Source of the DNA: Betaproteobacteria bacterium RIFCSPLOWO2_02_FULL_63_19
Lineage (GTDB): Bacteria; Pseudomonadota; Gammaproteobacteria; Burkholderiales; SG8-39
DNA: 43,011 nucleotides
Assembly (NCBI GenBank): GCA_001770415.1
Contig: MEQX01000089.1
Coordinates: forward strand, 1-43,011
Direction: 5' to 3'
Below, piece by piece: positions 25,846 to 33,591 of this stretch (position 1 is the stretch's first letter; each line of letters opens with the position of its first letter). The notes beneath the pieces are model-generated. The model was not told the origin of the DNA and did no database searches. It was given only the letters and a program-made list of their open reading frames with translations. The position numbers were made by a program, and so were the translations under genes.

Positions 25846-26136
25846 TGCCCGGTCCCTCGCAATCGTTTCAATCCGGAAATCGGATTCTTGCCGCCTGCAC
25901 CGGGTTGTAGACGTGTTGTCCATGGACGAAAACCTCATCGAGTAATTGCGAGACAGCTGAAGCCCAACGAGCGCCGCGAGTTGGGGTTCGGGTTCAATCA
26001 CCCCACGGAATGCAACCATGGTGGCGTTCACAAGCAACGACGCCCGCGGCAATCGGCCGTCTCGGCGGCGCGATTCGGATCGAATGCCGGGCGATACATG
26101 TCCGGAGTCGAACGATCCACGGTTTTCTGCCGGCGC

Positions 26137-26154
26137 TGTCGCCCCGCAGCGACA
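26137..26154. promoter_or_regulatory. Candidate GlrR operator (distal)
   Basis: TGTCGCC-CCGC-AGCGACA is an exact TGTC-N10-GACA. It sits 118 bp before the -24 element of the OmpA-gene promoter and 65 bp from the second copy. Confidence 0.7.
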
Positions 26155-26201
26155 TGAATAGTGCTTGTCCGTCGGGCCGTTCATCCGCGATCGGGCGAAC
26201 G

Positions 26202-26219
26202 CGTCGCCTGAGGCTGACA
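26202..26219. promoter_or_regulatory. Candidate GlrR operator (proximal)
   Basis: CGTCGCC-TGAG-GCTGACA matches TGTC-N10-GACA with one mismatch and keeps the extended GTCGCC arm. It lies 53 bp before the -24 element of the OmpA-gene promoter. Confidence 0.6.
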
Positions 26220-26271
26220 TTCGACGCTGGCGAATGCTGCAGCGGGCATGCGGGACTGCCGATTGGAACGC

Positions 26272-26287
26272 TGGCACGGCACTTGCT
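26272..26287 (+). promoter_or_regulatory. Sigma-54 (-24/-12) promoter of the OmpA-domain operon
   Basis: TGGCACGGCACTTGCT is a full match to TGGCACG-N4-TTGCW. The expected start near 26298 gives a leader of about 130 nt before the ATG at 26427. Two palindromes of the GlrR type stand upstream at 26137 and 26202. Confidence 0.8.
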
Positions 26288-26426
26288 CCGCTATCGGACG
26301 TACAAGGCGAGCCGGGCCTTCCGATCTGGCACATTGGAGACGGGAGCCATTTGCTGTGTGCCATGTCGCATAAGACCGGTTATGTAATCGTTGATCGCTC
26401 GCGAAATCAATATTGGAGAGGAAACC

Positions 26427-27140
26427 ATGATCAAGAATCTGATGAGACCGAGTACGCCGAGGATGCTTTTGACTGCTTCTGCGATTACATGGAGCGCGCT
26501 TGCGGCAAACGCGTTCGCACAGGGTATCGATATGAGCACGTCCGGTTACCTCGTGGACTCCGGCGGACAGGTCGTAAAGAATCAGTACGACCTGTGCTGG
26601 CGTACCGGTTACTGGTCGCCTGCGCTCGCGATCGCCGAGTGCGACCCGGATCTGGTTCCGAAGCCGGCATCGAAGCCCGCGATGCCTGCACCGATGCCCA
26701 TGCCCGAGCCCATGCCCAAGCCGATGCCCAAGCCGATGCCCAAGCCCGCCATGCACCCGACCACGGTAAAAGTGACCTTGTCCGCCGACACGCTGTTCGA
26801 TTTCGACAGGTCGGTCATCAAGGCGGAAGGCAGGAGCAAGCTCGACGACCTCGTCGGCAAGATCAAGGGCGTCAATCTGGAAGTAGTGATCGCGATCGGC
26901 CATGCCGACCGCATCGGCACCGACGCCTACAACAGCAAACTGTCCCTGCGCCGCGCCAACAGCGTGAAGGACTACCTGATCGGCAAGGGCATCCCGGCCA
27001 ACCGCATCCACGCCGAAGGCAGGGGCGAAAAGCAGCCGGTCAAGGATTGCCCGAGGATGACTGACACGAAGAGGCTGATCGCGTGCCTGGCGCCGAACCG
27101 TCGCGTTGAAGTCGAAGTGGTCGGCACGCGGACCAAATAG
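26427..27140 (+). CDS. OmpA-domain outer-membrane/peptidoglycan-binding protein
   Basis: The 237-residue protein has a signal peptide (to about residue 32, ...ALAANAFAQ) and a short N-terminal region (GYLVDSGGQVVKNQYDLCWR). A Pro-Met-Lys repeat linker follows, then a C-terminal OmpA domain from about residue 112: LFDFDRSVIKAEG, GHADRIGTDAYNSKLSLRRA and NRRVEVEV. That domain binds peptidoglycan diaminopimelate non-covalently. The ATG at 26427 follows GGAGAGGAAACC. It is the first gene after a -24/-12 promoter with two upstream palindromes, and the EF-hand/BON gene follows by 67 bp, probably in the same transcript. Confidence 0.92.
   Translation: MIKNLMRPSTPRMLLTASAITWSALAANAFAQGIDMSTSGYLVDSGGQVVKNQYDLCWRTGYWSPALAIAECDPDLVPKPASKPAMPAPMPMPEPMPKPMPKPMPKPAMHPTTVKVTLSADTLFDFDRSVIKAEGRSKLDDLVGKIKGVNLEVVIAIGHADRIGTDAYNSKLSLRRANSVKDYLIGKGIPANRIHAEGRGEKQPVKDCPRMTDTKRLIACLAPNRRVEVEVVGTRTK
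26692..26750 (+). repeat. Short tandem repeat coding a Pro-Met-Lys linker
   Basis: Near-identical 12-bp units based on CCGATGCCCAAG repeat inside the OmpA-domain gene and encode PMPKPMPKPMPKP. The linker separates the N-terminal part from the peptidoglycan-binding domain. Copy number in such units can vary by slippage without changing frame. Confidence 0.8.
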
Positions 27141-27207
27141 CGGCCGGCCGGTCCGCACGCTCGTAGGTGGAAGCCCTCTACTCACATATCGGAGAACGGA
27201 GACACTT

Positions 27208-27693
27208 ATGAAACGCCGTCAACGCATCACTGCCGCCGCAGCAATCGCGGTCCTGTTCGGCGCAGTTCTCTCCTCGTCGCCGGCAACGGCGGTGACCCTA
27301 CAGGAGAAATTCCGCAACCTCGACATCGACCGCGACGGATACCTCTCGATGACCGAAGCTCGGAAGCTTCGCGACTATGACAAGGCGTTCGCCGAGGCCG
27401 ACCAGAATCACGACGGCCGCCTGGACCCCGACGAGTTCGACATGGCCGAAGCCATTTACGACCGGATACAGGCGGCGAGATACGTCGAAGACAGCGTCAT
27501 TACCGCCAAGGTGAAGGCAGCATTGCTCACGGAGGCGAAGCTCAGGTCGCTCGACGTCAGCGTGGAGACCTACAAGGGACATGTACTGCTTTCCGGTTTC
27601 GTCGATGACGCGAAACAACGCGAAAAGGCCGTACAGGTGGCCTCCAGGGTTCGCGGCGTGGTCGAGGTGAAGGACGCTCTCTCGCTCAAATGA
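27208..27693 (+). CDS. Exported EF-hand and BON-domain protein
   Basis: The 161-residue protein has a signal peptide (to about residue 28) and two EF-hand loops, DIDRDGYLSMTE (39-50) and DQNHDGRLDPDE (65-76), both with Asp/Asn and Glu at calcium positions. A BON domain follows from about residue 93 (VITAKVKAALLTEAKLRSLDV, GHVLLSGFVDD, VRGVVEVKDAL). BON domains associate with phospholipid or the envelope and occur in OsmY. A calcium-sensitive periplasmic stress protein is a fair inference. The ATG at 27208 follows GGAGAACGGAGAC. It is the second gene of the OmpA operon. Confidence 0.88.
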   Translation: MKRRQRITAAAAIAVLFGAVLSSSPATAVTLQEKFRNLDIDRDGYLSMTEARKLRDYDKAFAEADQNHDGRLDPDEFDMAEAIYDRIQAARYVEDSVITAKVKAALLTEAKLRSLDVSVETYKGHVLLSGFVDDAKQREKAVQVASRVRGVVEVKDALSLK

Positions 27694-27762
27694 CTTCCCG
27701 GCGCCCAGCGGCGCCAGCCCGCGCATCGGGCACTACGACAACATTGGATAAAGGAGAAGAAC

Positions 27763-28278
27763 ATGAGTGAAATGACCAAACGATTAGTCGCGGCGACCCG
27801 TACGCATCCTCTGGTCGCAGGTGCCGCCGCATCCGTAATCGTGTTGAGCCTGGTGGGCGTTGGCGCAGTCACCGGGATCATCCCGAACGCGCTGTCGCAG
27901 AAGATGGCCGATGCGCCGGGCAGCCTGCCGCGGACCGAGTCACGATGTGCCGCGTGCGGTGTGGTCGAATCGGTACGGACCATCGAAAAGGGCGGTCAAT
28001 CCTCTGGCGTCGGCGCCGTCACCGGTGGGCTGACGGGTGCGGTGCTCGGCAATACGATGGGCCGCGGCCACGGCAACACGGTGATGACCCTGCTGGGCGC
28101 GGCGGGCGGCGCCTTAGCGGGCAACGAGATCGAGAAGAACATGAAGAAGCATTACGCCTACCGCGTCACGGTGCGCATGGATGACGGATCGGTTCGGACC
28201 GTGTCCCAATCGAATCCGCCGCCGTTTGCACCCGGCGACAAGGTGATCCTGATCGACGGGACCCTGAAACGCGGTTGA
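27763..28278 (+). CDS. Glycine-zipper 2TM-domain protein
   Basis: The 171-residue protein has one N-terminal membrane span (about 18-40), a CAACG cysteine pair (62-65) and a glycine zipper (VGAVTGGLTGAVLGNTMGRG, then LLGAAGGALAGNEIEKN). Its C-terminal domain (AYRVTVRMDDGSVRTVSQ) is typical of SlyB/Pcp-like envelope proteins. The zipper may oligomerise in a membrane. The ATG at 27763 follows AAAGGAG. It is third in line after the OmpA and EF-hand/BON genes (69-bp gap). A paralogue stands at 32393-32917 with its own -24/-12 promoter. Confidence 0.87.
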   Translation: MSEMTKRLVAATRTHPLVAGAAASVIVLSLVGVGAVTGIIPNALSQKMADAPGSLPRTESRCAACGVVESVRTIEKGGQSSGVGAVTGGLTGAVLGNTMGRGHGNTVMTLLGAAGGALAGNEIEKNMKKHYAYRVTVRMDDGSVRTVSQSNPPPFAPGDKVILIDGTLKRG

Positions 28279-28365
28279 CGCGCCAGGTCGAACCTGGTCC
28301 TGAGAGCGGGGCGAATCGCGGTCCCGCTCGACAGTCAAGATGATGAATGGCACGGGACTGGCGAC

Positions 28366-28641
28366 GTGACCCGCATCCCGACCACGTTCTTCCGACCTCG
28401 GCGATTCCTTGTTCTCGTATTGGGGTTGCTCGCGGCATGCGTCTTGCAGCCGGAGTCACAACGCGCAAACGTCAATCTGAGCGGCTTCCCACCGGCGTTC
28501 AGAGAAGGCTATTCGGACGGATGCGCAAGTGCCGGCGGCCGCTACGCGCGTGATGAAACGAGATTCAAATACGATCAGCACTACTCCCAGGGCTGGAGCG
28601 ACGGACGCGCGATCTGCGATCACCGGCGGCAGATTCGGTGA
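28366..28641 (+). CDS. Small lipoprotein of unknown function
   Basis: The 91-residue product starts at GTG 28366 with a basic N-terminus, a hydrophobic run and the lipobox LLAAC, giving a lipidated Cys25. The mature part (VNLSGFPPAFREGYSDGCAS, then FKYDQHYSQGWSDGRAICD) has two Gly-Trp/Tyr-Ser-Asp-Gly repeats and paired cysteines. I recall similar small proteobacterial lipoproteins without assigned function. Hairpins at 28283-28297 and after it lie in the 87-bp gap upstream, so it may be separately expressed from the glycine-zipper gene. Confidence 0.7.
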   Translation: MTRIPTTFFRPRRFLVLVLGLLAACVLQPESQRANVNLSGFPPAFREGYSDGCASAGGRYARDETRFKYDQHYSQGWSDGRAICDHRRQIR

Positions 28642-28914
28642 GACGGTATGAGGCTGCGCGCGATGATGGCCGGCCCGATTGCTCTCCTCCATCCGGCTCG
28701 GCGAAAACGTTGAAGTGGTGTCCCGACGCGCACTGCGTCGGACCCATGCGGAATTGGGCGACCGTGGGGCCCGTGATCCGGCGAACTGGGCCGTTAACCC
28801 GACATGGTTGCGGGGTTAATTGACGGGCCCCGGATTCGAACCATGCCGCATTACGCATACTTCACGACATCGCCCTGATATCATTTCCGGAGTATTTGCA
28901 GATGTGGACTGACG

Positions 28915-30360
28915 ATGAACGACAGGCCCGAATTCACGCGAAGCTATTATCCGCGCTCGTTCCTGAAGTTGCTTCTGCTTGCCTATGCAATCGTCGCGCT
29001 GCCGCTGGTGATCGCGTTCATCAATGCAGCGATGTATGTGCAGCGTCTCGCGCAACAGAGCGAGACGGCGGTTGCGCAGGCGGCGCAGGCGGCGCGCGGC
29101 AGCCGCATGTTGATGGAGCAGGTCACCGCGCTCGAGCGCGTGATGCGCCAGTTTCTGATTCTCGGCGATCGCAGTCTACTGCAGGACTATGAGCGCTTTC
29201 GCTCCGATTTCAAGGGGACAACGAGCGAACTATCCCTGCTGCCGCTCGACGAGCTGCAATTGCGGGAACTCAATCGCACCATCGACAAGGAGCAGAGCCT
29301 CTATGAATTGCTGCATGCGACGCCAGCCGACAGGCCGAAGCTGATCGAGGGTTACATCGCGCTTTCGGCGCTGGCGCGCGGGGTGCTCGACATCAGCAAC
29401 GATCTGATCGACCGGGAACTCGGGCGTATGCGCCAGACGGCGCAACACGCGCAAGAGATCCTCTGGTGGCAGATGCTCGCCACCATCCCCACGGTCGTTA
29501 TCATGGCCTTGGCCGTAACCCTGCTCATCGCACGGCCCATACGCGAACTGGACCAGGCGATCCGCCGTCTCGGCACGGGCGATTTCGGCGCCGATATCCG
29601 CGTCCATGGTCCTGCCGACCTTCAGTACCTGGGCGAGCGGCTGGACTGGATGCGTCGCCGTCTGCTCGATCTGGAACAGCAAGAGCGCTTGTTCCTGCGC
29701 CATGTGTCGCACGAACTGAAGACGCCGCTGACGTCGCTCCGGGAAGGCTCGGAATTGCTCGCCGAAGGCACACCGGGACCCCTTTCCGACGCGCAGCGCG
29801 AGGTTGTCGCCATTGTTCGCAAGAACAGCATCGCGCTGCAGTCCCTGATCGAGGACCTGCTCAATTACCATAGCGCCCAGGATAGCGTTGCGCGCCTCAA
29901 TATCGCACCGGTTCGCCTGGACCGCGTCGTGAAACAGGCGCTCGAGGATCATCGGCTCGCCGCGCAGGCGCGGGGCATCCGCGCCGATTCGCGCCTCGAA
30001 CCGGTGACGCTCCAGGCAGACGCCGAAAAGTTGCGCGTCGTGGCCGATAACCTCGTTTCCAATGCCGTCAAATACTCGCCCGACGGCGGTATTATTTCGC
30101 TGGCGCTGCGGCGCGAGGACGACGCGGTACTCGATGTCGGCGATACCGGACCGGGAATACCGGTCGACGACTGCGATCGGATCTTCGACTGGTTTTACCA
30201 GCGCGAACATGGGCATCAGGGACGCGTCCGGGGGAGCGGACTTGGGCTCGCCATCGCCCGGGTATTCGTCGTGGCCCATGGTGGCAACATCGAGGTCGTC
30301 AACGACGGTGCGGGCGGGGCGCACTTCCGCGTCCGGCTTCCTCTCGACCAACCTGGGTGA
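28915..30360 (+). CDS. glrK: Sensor histidine kinase GlrK (QseE)
   Basis: The 481-residue kinase has membrane spans at about 19-40 and 187-206 flanking a helical periplasmic domain. A HAMP segment follows, then an H-box with His266 (FLRHVSHELKTPLTSLREG) and a HATPase domain with NLVSNAVKYSPDGG, DTGPGI and GSGLGLAIA. It should autophosphorylate and pass phosphate to the regulator encoded two genes on. Assignment to GlrK/QseE rests on order: kinase, small lipoprotein, sigma-54 activator, all overlapping. The ATG at 28915 is preferred. No -24/-12 site was found upstream. Confidence 0.88.
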   Translation: MNDRPEFTRSYYPRSFLKLLLLAYAIVALPLVIAFINAAMYVQRLAQQSETAVAQAAQAARGSRMLMEQVTALERVMRQFLILGDRSLLQDYERFRSDFKGTTSELSLLPLDELQLRELNRTIDKEQSLYELLHATPADRPKLIEGYIALSALARGVLDISNDLIDRELGRMRQTAQHAQEILWWQMLATIPTVVIMALAVTLLIARPIRELDQAIRRLGTGDFGADIRVHGPADLQYLGERLDWMRRRLLDLEQQERLFLRHVSHELKTPLTSLREGSELLAEGTPGPLSDAQREVVAIVRKNSIALQSLIEDLLNYHSAQDSVARLNIAPVRLDRVVKQALEDHRLAAQARGIRADSRLEPVTLQADAEKLRVVADNLVSNAVKYSPDGGIISLALRREDDAVLDVGDTGPGIPVDDCDRIFDWFYQREHGHQGRVRGSGLGLAIARVFVVAHGGNIEVVNDGAGGAHFRVRLPLDQPG

Positions 30361-30365
30361 CGCAA

Positions 30366-30836
30366 ATGAATCGTGTCCACGCATTGTTCGTACTCGGTTG
30401 CGCGCTCGCCGGATGCGCAGGTCTTCCTCCACCGTTTGGCGACATCGAGGAGTCGCGCCAGGTCGTCGAACTCGTCGGCTATACGCAAAAGGTGGCGGAA
30501 CTCGATCCGGCACAGCAGCGGCGCGCGTTCGAATCGTCGAGCCGGCTGTTTGCTTCGGACTCGGGCGCCTATGCGCGCGTGCGATTGGCGCTGCTGCTCG
30601 CGCTGCCCGGCACCGCATTCAATGACGACGTCCGGGCTGTGGGACTGCTCGATCCGCTGGCCGCCAAGAACGACACCGGGTCCGGTCCGCTGCGACAGCT
30701 AGCCGGGCTGCTGCATGCACACATCGGAGAGCGCCTGCGTGAGCGGCACCGGGCTGCTCAGTTGAAGGTGCAACTCGATGCTCTGAAATCGATCGAGCGC
30801 ACTATCATGGACCGCCAGTTGGGACGGCAACGGTGA
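30366..30836 (+). CDS. qseG: QseG-like outer-membrane lipoprotein
   Basis: The 156-residue protein begins MNRVHALFVLGCALAGC, a lipoprotein signal with Cys17, followed by a helical domain. In enterobacteria QseG (YfhG) is an outer-membrane lipoprotein that activates the GlrK kinase from the periplasm; similarity here is mainly by position and length. The ATG at 30366 has GGTGA upstream. A GTG at 30357 overlapping the kinase stop is an alternative. Its stop overlaps the next gene's GTG start, so the three genes are translationally coupled. Confidence 0.78.
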   Translation: MNRVHALFVLGCALAGCAGLPPPFGDIEESRQVVELVGYTQKVAELDPAQQRRAFESSSRLFASDSGAYARVRLALLLALPGTAFNDDVRAVGLLDPLAAKNDTGSGPLRQLAGLLHAHIGERLRERHRAAQLKVQLDALKSIERTIMDRQLGRQR

Positions 30837-32179
30837 GCACGATACTGCTGGTCGACGACGATCCGGACATCCTCAAGCTCGTCGCAATGCGCCTCACTGC
30901 GGCCGGACATGAGGTTCGGACCGCCGAAAGCGGCGAAAGAGCGATGGCCTTGCTTGCCGCCGTGCCGCCCGATCTCGTGGTCACGGATCTGCGCATGGGC
31001 GGAATGGATGGTCTGGCGCTGTTCGACCATATCCACGGGCAGATGCCGACGTTGCCGGTGATCATTCTGACTGCGCATGGCACCATCCCGGAGGCCGTCG
31101 CGGCCACCCGGCGCGGGGCGTTCGGCTTTCTGCCCAAGCCTTACGACGCTAAGCTGCTGCTTGAACAGGTGGAGCAGGCGCTGCGGCTATCCGGAAGCGT
31201 ACAAGTCGCGTCCGCCGGCGAAGAAAGCTGGAATGCCGGAATCATCACCTGCAGTCCGGCCATGGAGGACATCCTGCGCCGGGCGCGGCTGGTCGCGCAG
31301 TCCGACGCAAGCGCGTGCATCCGGGGCGCAAGCGGAACCGGCAAGGAACTGCTCGCCCGCGCCATCCACCGCGCCAGTCCCCGCTGCGATGGTCCATTCG
31401 TTGCGGTCAACTGCGCGGCGATTCCAGAGAACCTGCTCGAGTCGGAACTCTTCGGCCATCGCAAGGGATCCTTCACCGGCGCGACTTACGACCACAAGGG
31501 CCTGATTCCCGCGGCGGACGGCGGCACTCTGTTTCTCGATGAGATCGGCGACATGCCGCTCGCGCTGCAGGCGAAGCTGCTGCGCGTGCTGCAGGAGCAT
31601 GAGGTGCGGTCGGTCGGCGCAACGAAGTCCACCGCGGTCGACGTGCGCGTGGTCTCGGCCACGCACCGCAACATCGAAGAGCTGATGAAGACGGGAAGCT
31701 TCCGCGAGGACCTGTACTACCGTCTCAACGTGGTTTCCCTCGCGCTGCCGCCGCTTGCCGAGCGTCGTGAAGATATCGTTCCTCTCGCGACCCATTTTCT
31801 CGCGGCGACCGCCGCTCGCTATGGCAAAGACGTGTCGTCATTCGCACCGGAGGCGCTCGAACTGCTGATGGCCGCACCATGGCCGGGAAATGTGCGGCAA
31901 TTGCTGAACGCTGTCGAGCAGGCGGTGGCGCTGACGACGTCGGGCGTCGTGCCCGCCTCGCTGGTGCAGGCGGCCCTGAGCGACGAAGCCGCGCCGCTCG
32001 CCTCGCTGGAGGAAGCGCGCGGCAAGTTCGAGCGGGAATATCTCGTTCGTATTCTGCGCATTTCCGGCGGCAATGTGACGCAGGCGGCAAAGCTCGCCCG
32101 GCGCAACCGCACCGAGTTCTACAAGCTTCTCGAACGACATTGCCTCGAACCCGGGCTCTTCAAGCCCGGCAAGCACTGA
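30833..32179 (+). CDS. glrR: Sigma-54-dependent response regulator GlrR (QseF)
   Basis: The 448-residue protein has a receiver domain with phospho-acceptor Asp52 ([12 protein letters not shown]). An AAA+ domain follows with Walker A GASGTGKE (165-172), GSFTGA (212-217, the sigma-54 contact loop, Ser in place of the usual Ala) and Walker [10 protein letters not shown]. The C-terminus is a Fis-type helix-turn-helix ([22 protein letters not shown]). When phosphorylated it should bind upstream palindromes and drive sigma-54 promoters. The GTG at 30833 overlaps the qseG stop. Four nearby transcription units carry fitting promoters and operators. Confidence 0.92.
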   Translation: MSTILLVDDDPDILKLVAMRLTAAGHEVRTAESGERAMALLAAVPPDLVVTDLRMGGMDGLALFDHIHGQMPTLPVIILTAHGTIPEAVAATRRGAFGFLPKPYDAKLLLEQVEQALRLSGSVQVASAGEESWNAGIITCSPAMEDILRRARLVAQSDASACIRGASGTGKELLARAIHRASPRCDGPFVAVNCAAIPENLLESELFGHRKGSFTGATYDHKGLIPAADGGTLFLDEIGDMPLALQAKLLRVLQEHEVRSVGATKSTAVDVRVVSATHRNIEELMKTGSFREDLYYRLNVVSLALPPLAERREDIVPLATHFLAATAARYGKDVSSFAPEALELLMAAPWPGNVRQLLNAVEQAVALTTSGVVPASLVQAALSDEAAPLASLEEARGKFEREYLVRILRISGGNVTQAAKLARRNRTEFYKLLERHCLEPGLFKPGKH

Positions 32180-32194
32180 CCCGCGGTCGGTCCC

Positions 32195-32212
32195 TGTCGC
32201 CGCGAGGCGACG
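32195..32212. promoter_or_regulatory. Candidate GlrR operator (distal)
   Basis: TGTCGCC-GCGA-GGCGACG is TGTC-N10-GACA with one end mismatch and has perfect 6-bp inner arms. It lies 16 bp after the glrR stop and 133 bp before the -24 element at 32345. As a hairpin it could also act in transcription termination, but no T tract follows. Confidence 0.65.
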
Positions 32213-32260
32213 GAAAATATCATTCTGCGACAGTAGGTTCGATCTTCAGCGCGCCCGGGG

Positions 32261-32278
32261 CGTCGCCCGTAGGCGACA
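32261..32278. promoter_or_regulatory. Candidate GlrR operator (proximal)
   Basis: CGTCGCC-CGTA-GGCGACA mirrors the copy at 32195: 66 bp apart, same inner arms, one mismatch to TGTC-N10-GACA. It lies 67 bp before the -24 element. Confidence 0.65.
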
Positions 32279-32344
32279 GACGCCGGTCTGCCGATAGGCC
32301 ATCGCGCAAGGATAATCGGCTGAAACGATTATCGAAAGCGCTGG

Positions 32345-32360
32345 TGGCACGCCGGTTGCT
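32345..32360 (+). promoter_or_regulatory. Sigma-54 (-24/-12) promoter of the second glycine-zipper gene
   Basis: TGGCACGCCGGTTGCT is a full match to TGGCACG-N4-TTGCW. Transcription would start near 32371, giving a 22-nt leader with AAGGAG before the ATG at 32393. Two palindromes stand upstream at 32195 and 32261. Confidence 0.82.
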
Positions 32361-32392
32361 ATGTACTTCCACAGAACCAAGGAGTAGCAGCC

Positions 32393-32917
32393 ATGGAGAT
32401 CAGCCGCATTGCACGGAACGTGGCGTTCCGCATCAATTCACTGCCCGCAGGTGCGCTGGTGTCGGTCATCGTCCTGAGCCTGCTCGGTGCCGGAGCGAGC
32501 ATCGGGTTGATCCAGTACGCGGAGTCGAAGAAGAGTGCCGACGCGGTTTCCGGCGGTCCCGCGGCGGGAAGCAAGGCAGGAGCCTGTTATCGATGCGGTA
32601 CCGTCGAATCGGTGCGTGTGGTGATGTTGCGCGGTGATGCTTCGGGACTCGGCGCGGTGGCGGGCGGCGCGGCCGCTGCCGCAACAGGAAGTCAGTCGGA
32701 CCGCGGCCGGGGCAATCCGGCGATGACCGACCCTGGCGCCGCCGGCGGCGCGTTCCCGGGTAACGAAATCGCACATGATCCGAAGAAACGTTTGGCGTAT
32801 CGCGTGACGGTCCATATGGACGACGGCTCCTACCGCACGGTTTCGCAGCCGACGCCTCCGGGGGTCGCCACTGGCGACAAGGTGCGCCTGGTCGGCAACT
32901 CACTGATCGGCGAGTAG
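32393..32917 (+). CDS. Glycine-zipper 2TM-like protein, divergent paralogue
   Basis: The 174-residue protein is a paralogue of 27763-28278: an N-terminal span (about 18-40), a CYRCG cysteine pair (65-68) followed by TVESVR, and a C-terminal AYRVTVHMDDGSYRTVSQ domain. The glycine-zipper region has changed: MTDPGAAGGAFPGNEIAHDP has Asp and Pro where the paralogue has hydrophobic residues. Helix insertion therefore looks impaired and the region may be soluble. The ATG at 32393 follows AAGGAG. It is the first gene after the -24/-12 promoter and is directly downstream of glrR, so it is the clearest predicted GlrR target. Confidence 0.83.
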   Translation: MEISRIARNVAFRINSLPAGALVSVIVLSLLGAGASIGLIQYAESKKSADAVSGGPAAGSKAGACYRCGTVESVRVVMLRGDASGLGAVAGGAAAAATGSQSDRGRGNPAMTDPGAAGGAFPGNEIAHDPKKRLAYRVTVHMDDGSYRTVSQPTPPGVATGDKVRLVGNSLIGE

Positions 32918-32939
32918 CCGTTCCGAAAGGAGAACGAGC

Positions 32940-33554
32940 GTGAAAACGACGGACAATGTCATATCGCTTGCCGGACAACTCGCGGCGCCCGTGCTCGCGC
33001 AATCCGCGGCCGACAGTCAGCTGCGTTCGATGGACCATCTGACGGAAATTCTCGGCGAAACTGCAGTGCAGAGCCGCGCCATCGCCGATTTCACGGAATT
33101 TGCGGGATCGGAGGCGAACGCGCAGAGCCTCGTATTTGGGCTGCGGAATGGGCGCCGCATTACGCTCGTCGGCGCCATGCGCGGTCGCAGACTGTGCGTG
33201 ACGACCTTTACGCCGCCGACGCAACCGCTGGGCAACGGCAGCATCTACCTGTCACTTCTAATGGCGGCGGACCGGCTTGCCGCGTTTCGCATCACGTCGC
33301 CGACGCCGCAACAGCTTCAGGCTGCGCTCGGCGGCGGCATGATCGCGATCGGCAGCCAGGCGAAAATCGCGCTGCTTCAGGGTGTGCTTCAACTTCGTAG
33401 CCAAGGCATGAACTGGGCCCGGATCGCACATGTCCAAGGTACCCCGCTCGGACCGATCGCCGCCAGGATGACTGTTGCAAACCATGACATTGTCACAGAC
33501 GGGCTTTCTCCAAGCCGAGTTTCGGCCACACAAACTCGTCGACTGTCGTTGTGA
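32940..33554 (+). CDS. Hypothetical protein, co-transcribed with the sigma-54 target
   Basis: The 204-residue product starts at GTG 32940 after AAAGGAG, 22 bp behind the glycine-zipper gene, so it should share the -24/-12 promoter. I recognise no family. A central stretch (SLVFGLRNGRRITLVGAMRG) looks like beta strands, and the C-terminal LQLRSQGMNWARIAHVQGTPLG recalls a helix found in other small exported hypothetical proteins. There is no clear signal peptide, although LAAPVLAQSAA resembles a cleavage region without a hydrophobic core. Function is unknown. Confidence 0.7.
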   Translation: MKTTDNVISLAGQLAAPVLAQSAADSQLRSMDHLTEILGETAVQSRAIADFTEFAGSEANAQSLVFGLRNGRRITLVGAMRGRRLCVTTFTPPTQPLGNGSIYLSLLMAADRLAAFRITSPTPQQLQAALGGGMIAIGSQAKIALLQGVLQLRSQGMNWARIAHVQGTPLGPIAARMTVANHDIVTDGLSPSRVSATQTRRLSL

Positions 33555-33572
33555 ATCCGTGGGGCCGGGGAT

Positions 33573-33591
33573 TCGCGAGCGCCGCTCGCGA
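33573..33591 (+). other. Strong hairpin in the 3' region of the GlrR target operon
   Basis: TCGCGAGC-GCC-GCTCGCGA is a perfect 8-bp stem 19 bp after the stop at 33554, without a T tract. It could protect or process the 3' end. The true terminator seems to be at 33750. Confidence 0.45.

Larger units (their letters stand above)
25510..26426. other. 917-bp divergent regulatory region
   Basis: No gene was found between the PA2779-like and OmpA-domain genes; overlapping frames here have no recognisable product. The region holds two divergent -24/-12 promoters (25683-25668 leftward, 26272-26287 rightward), three palindromes of GlrR type (25828, 26137, 26202) and a much weaker one at 25734-25751. 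The middle, about 25846-26136, shows nothing recognised. Confidence 0.6.

Noticed and set aside
25798-26364. 188-codon minus-strand frame in the divergent regulatory region
   Set aside because: Ser/Arg-rich translation without recognisable pattern, overlapping other frames and the regulatory sites.
28348-28363. TGGCAC-N5-TGGCG as a further -24/-12 promoter
   Set aside because: The -12 box is poor, and the site ends 3 bp before the GTG of the lipoprotein gene, leaving no room for a start site.
28826-28842. GGTTCGAATCC on the minus strand, as in a tRNA T-arm
   Set aside because: The flanking stem does not pair and no acceptor, D or anticodon arms can be built; a similar GGCTCGAACCC at about 1508 also fails.
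32195-32212. Palindrome after glrR read as its terminator
   Set aside because: No T tract follows, and a near-identical palindrome recurs 66 bp on and before other sigma-54 promoters, so an operator is the better reading.
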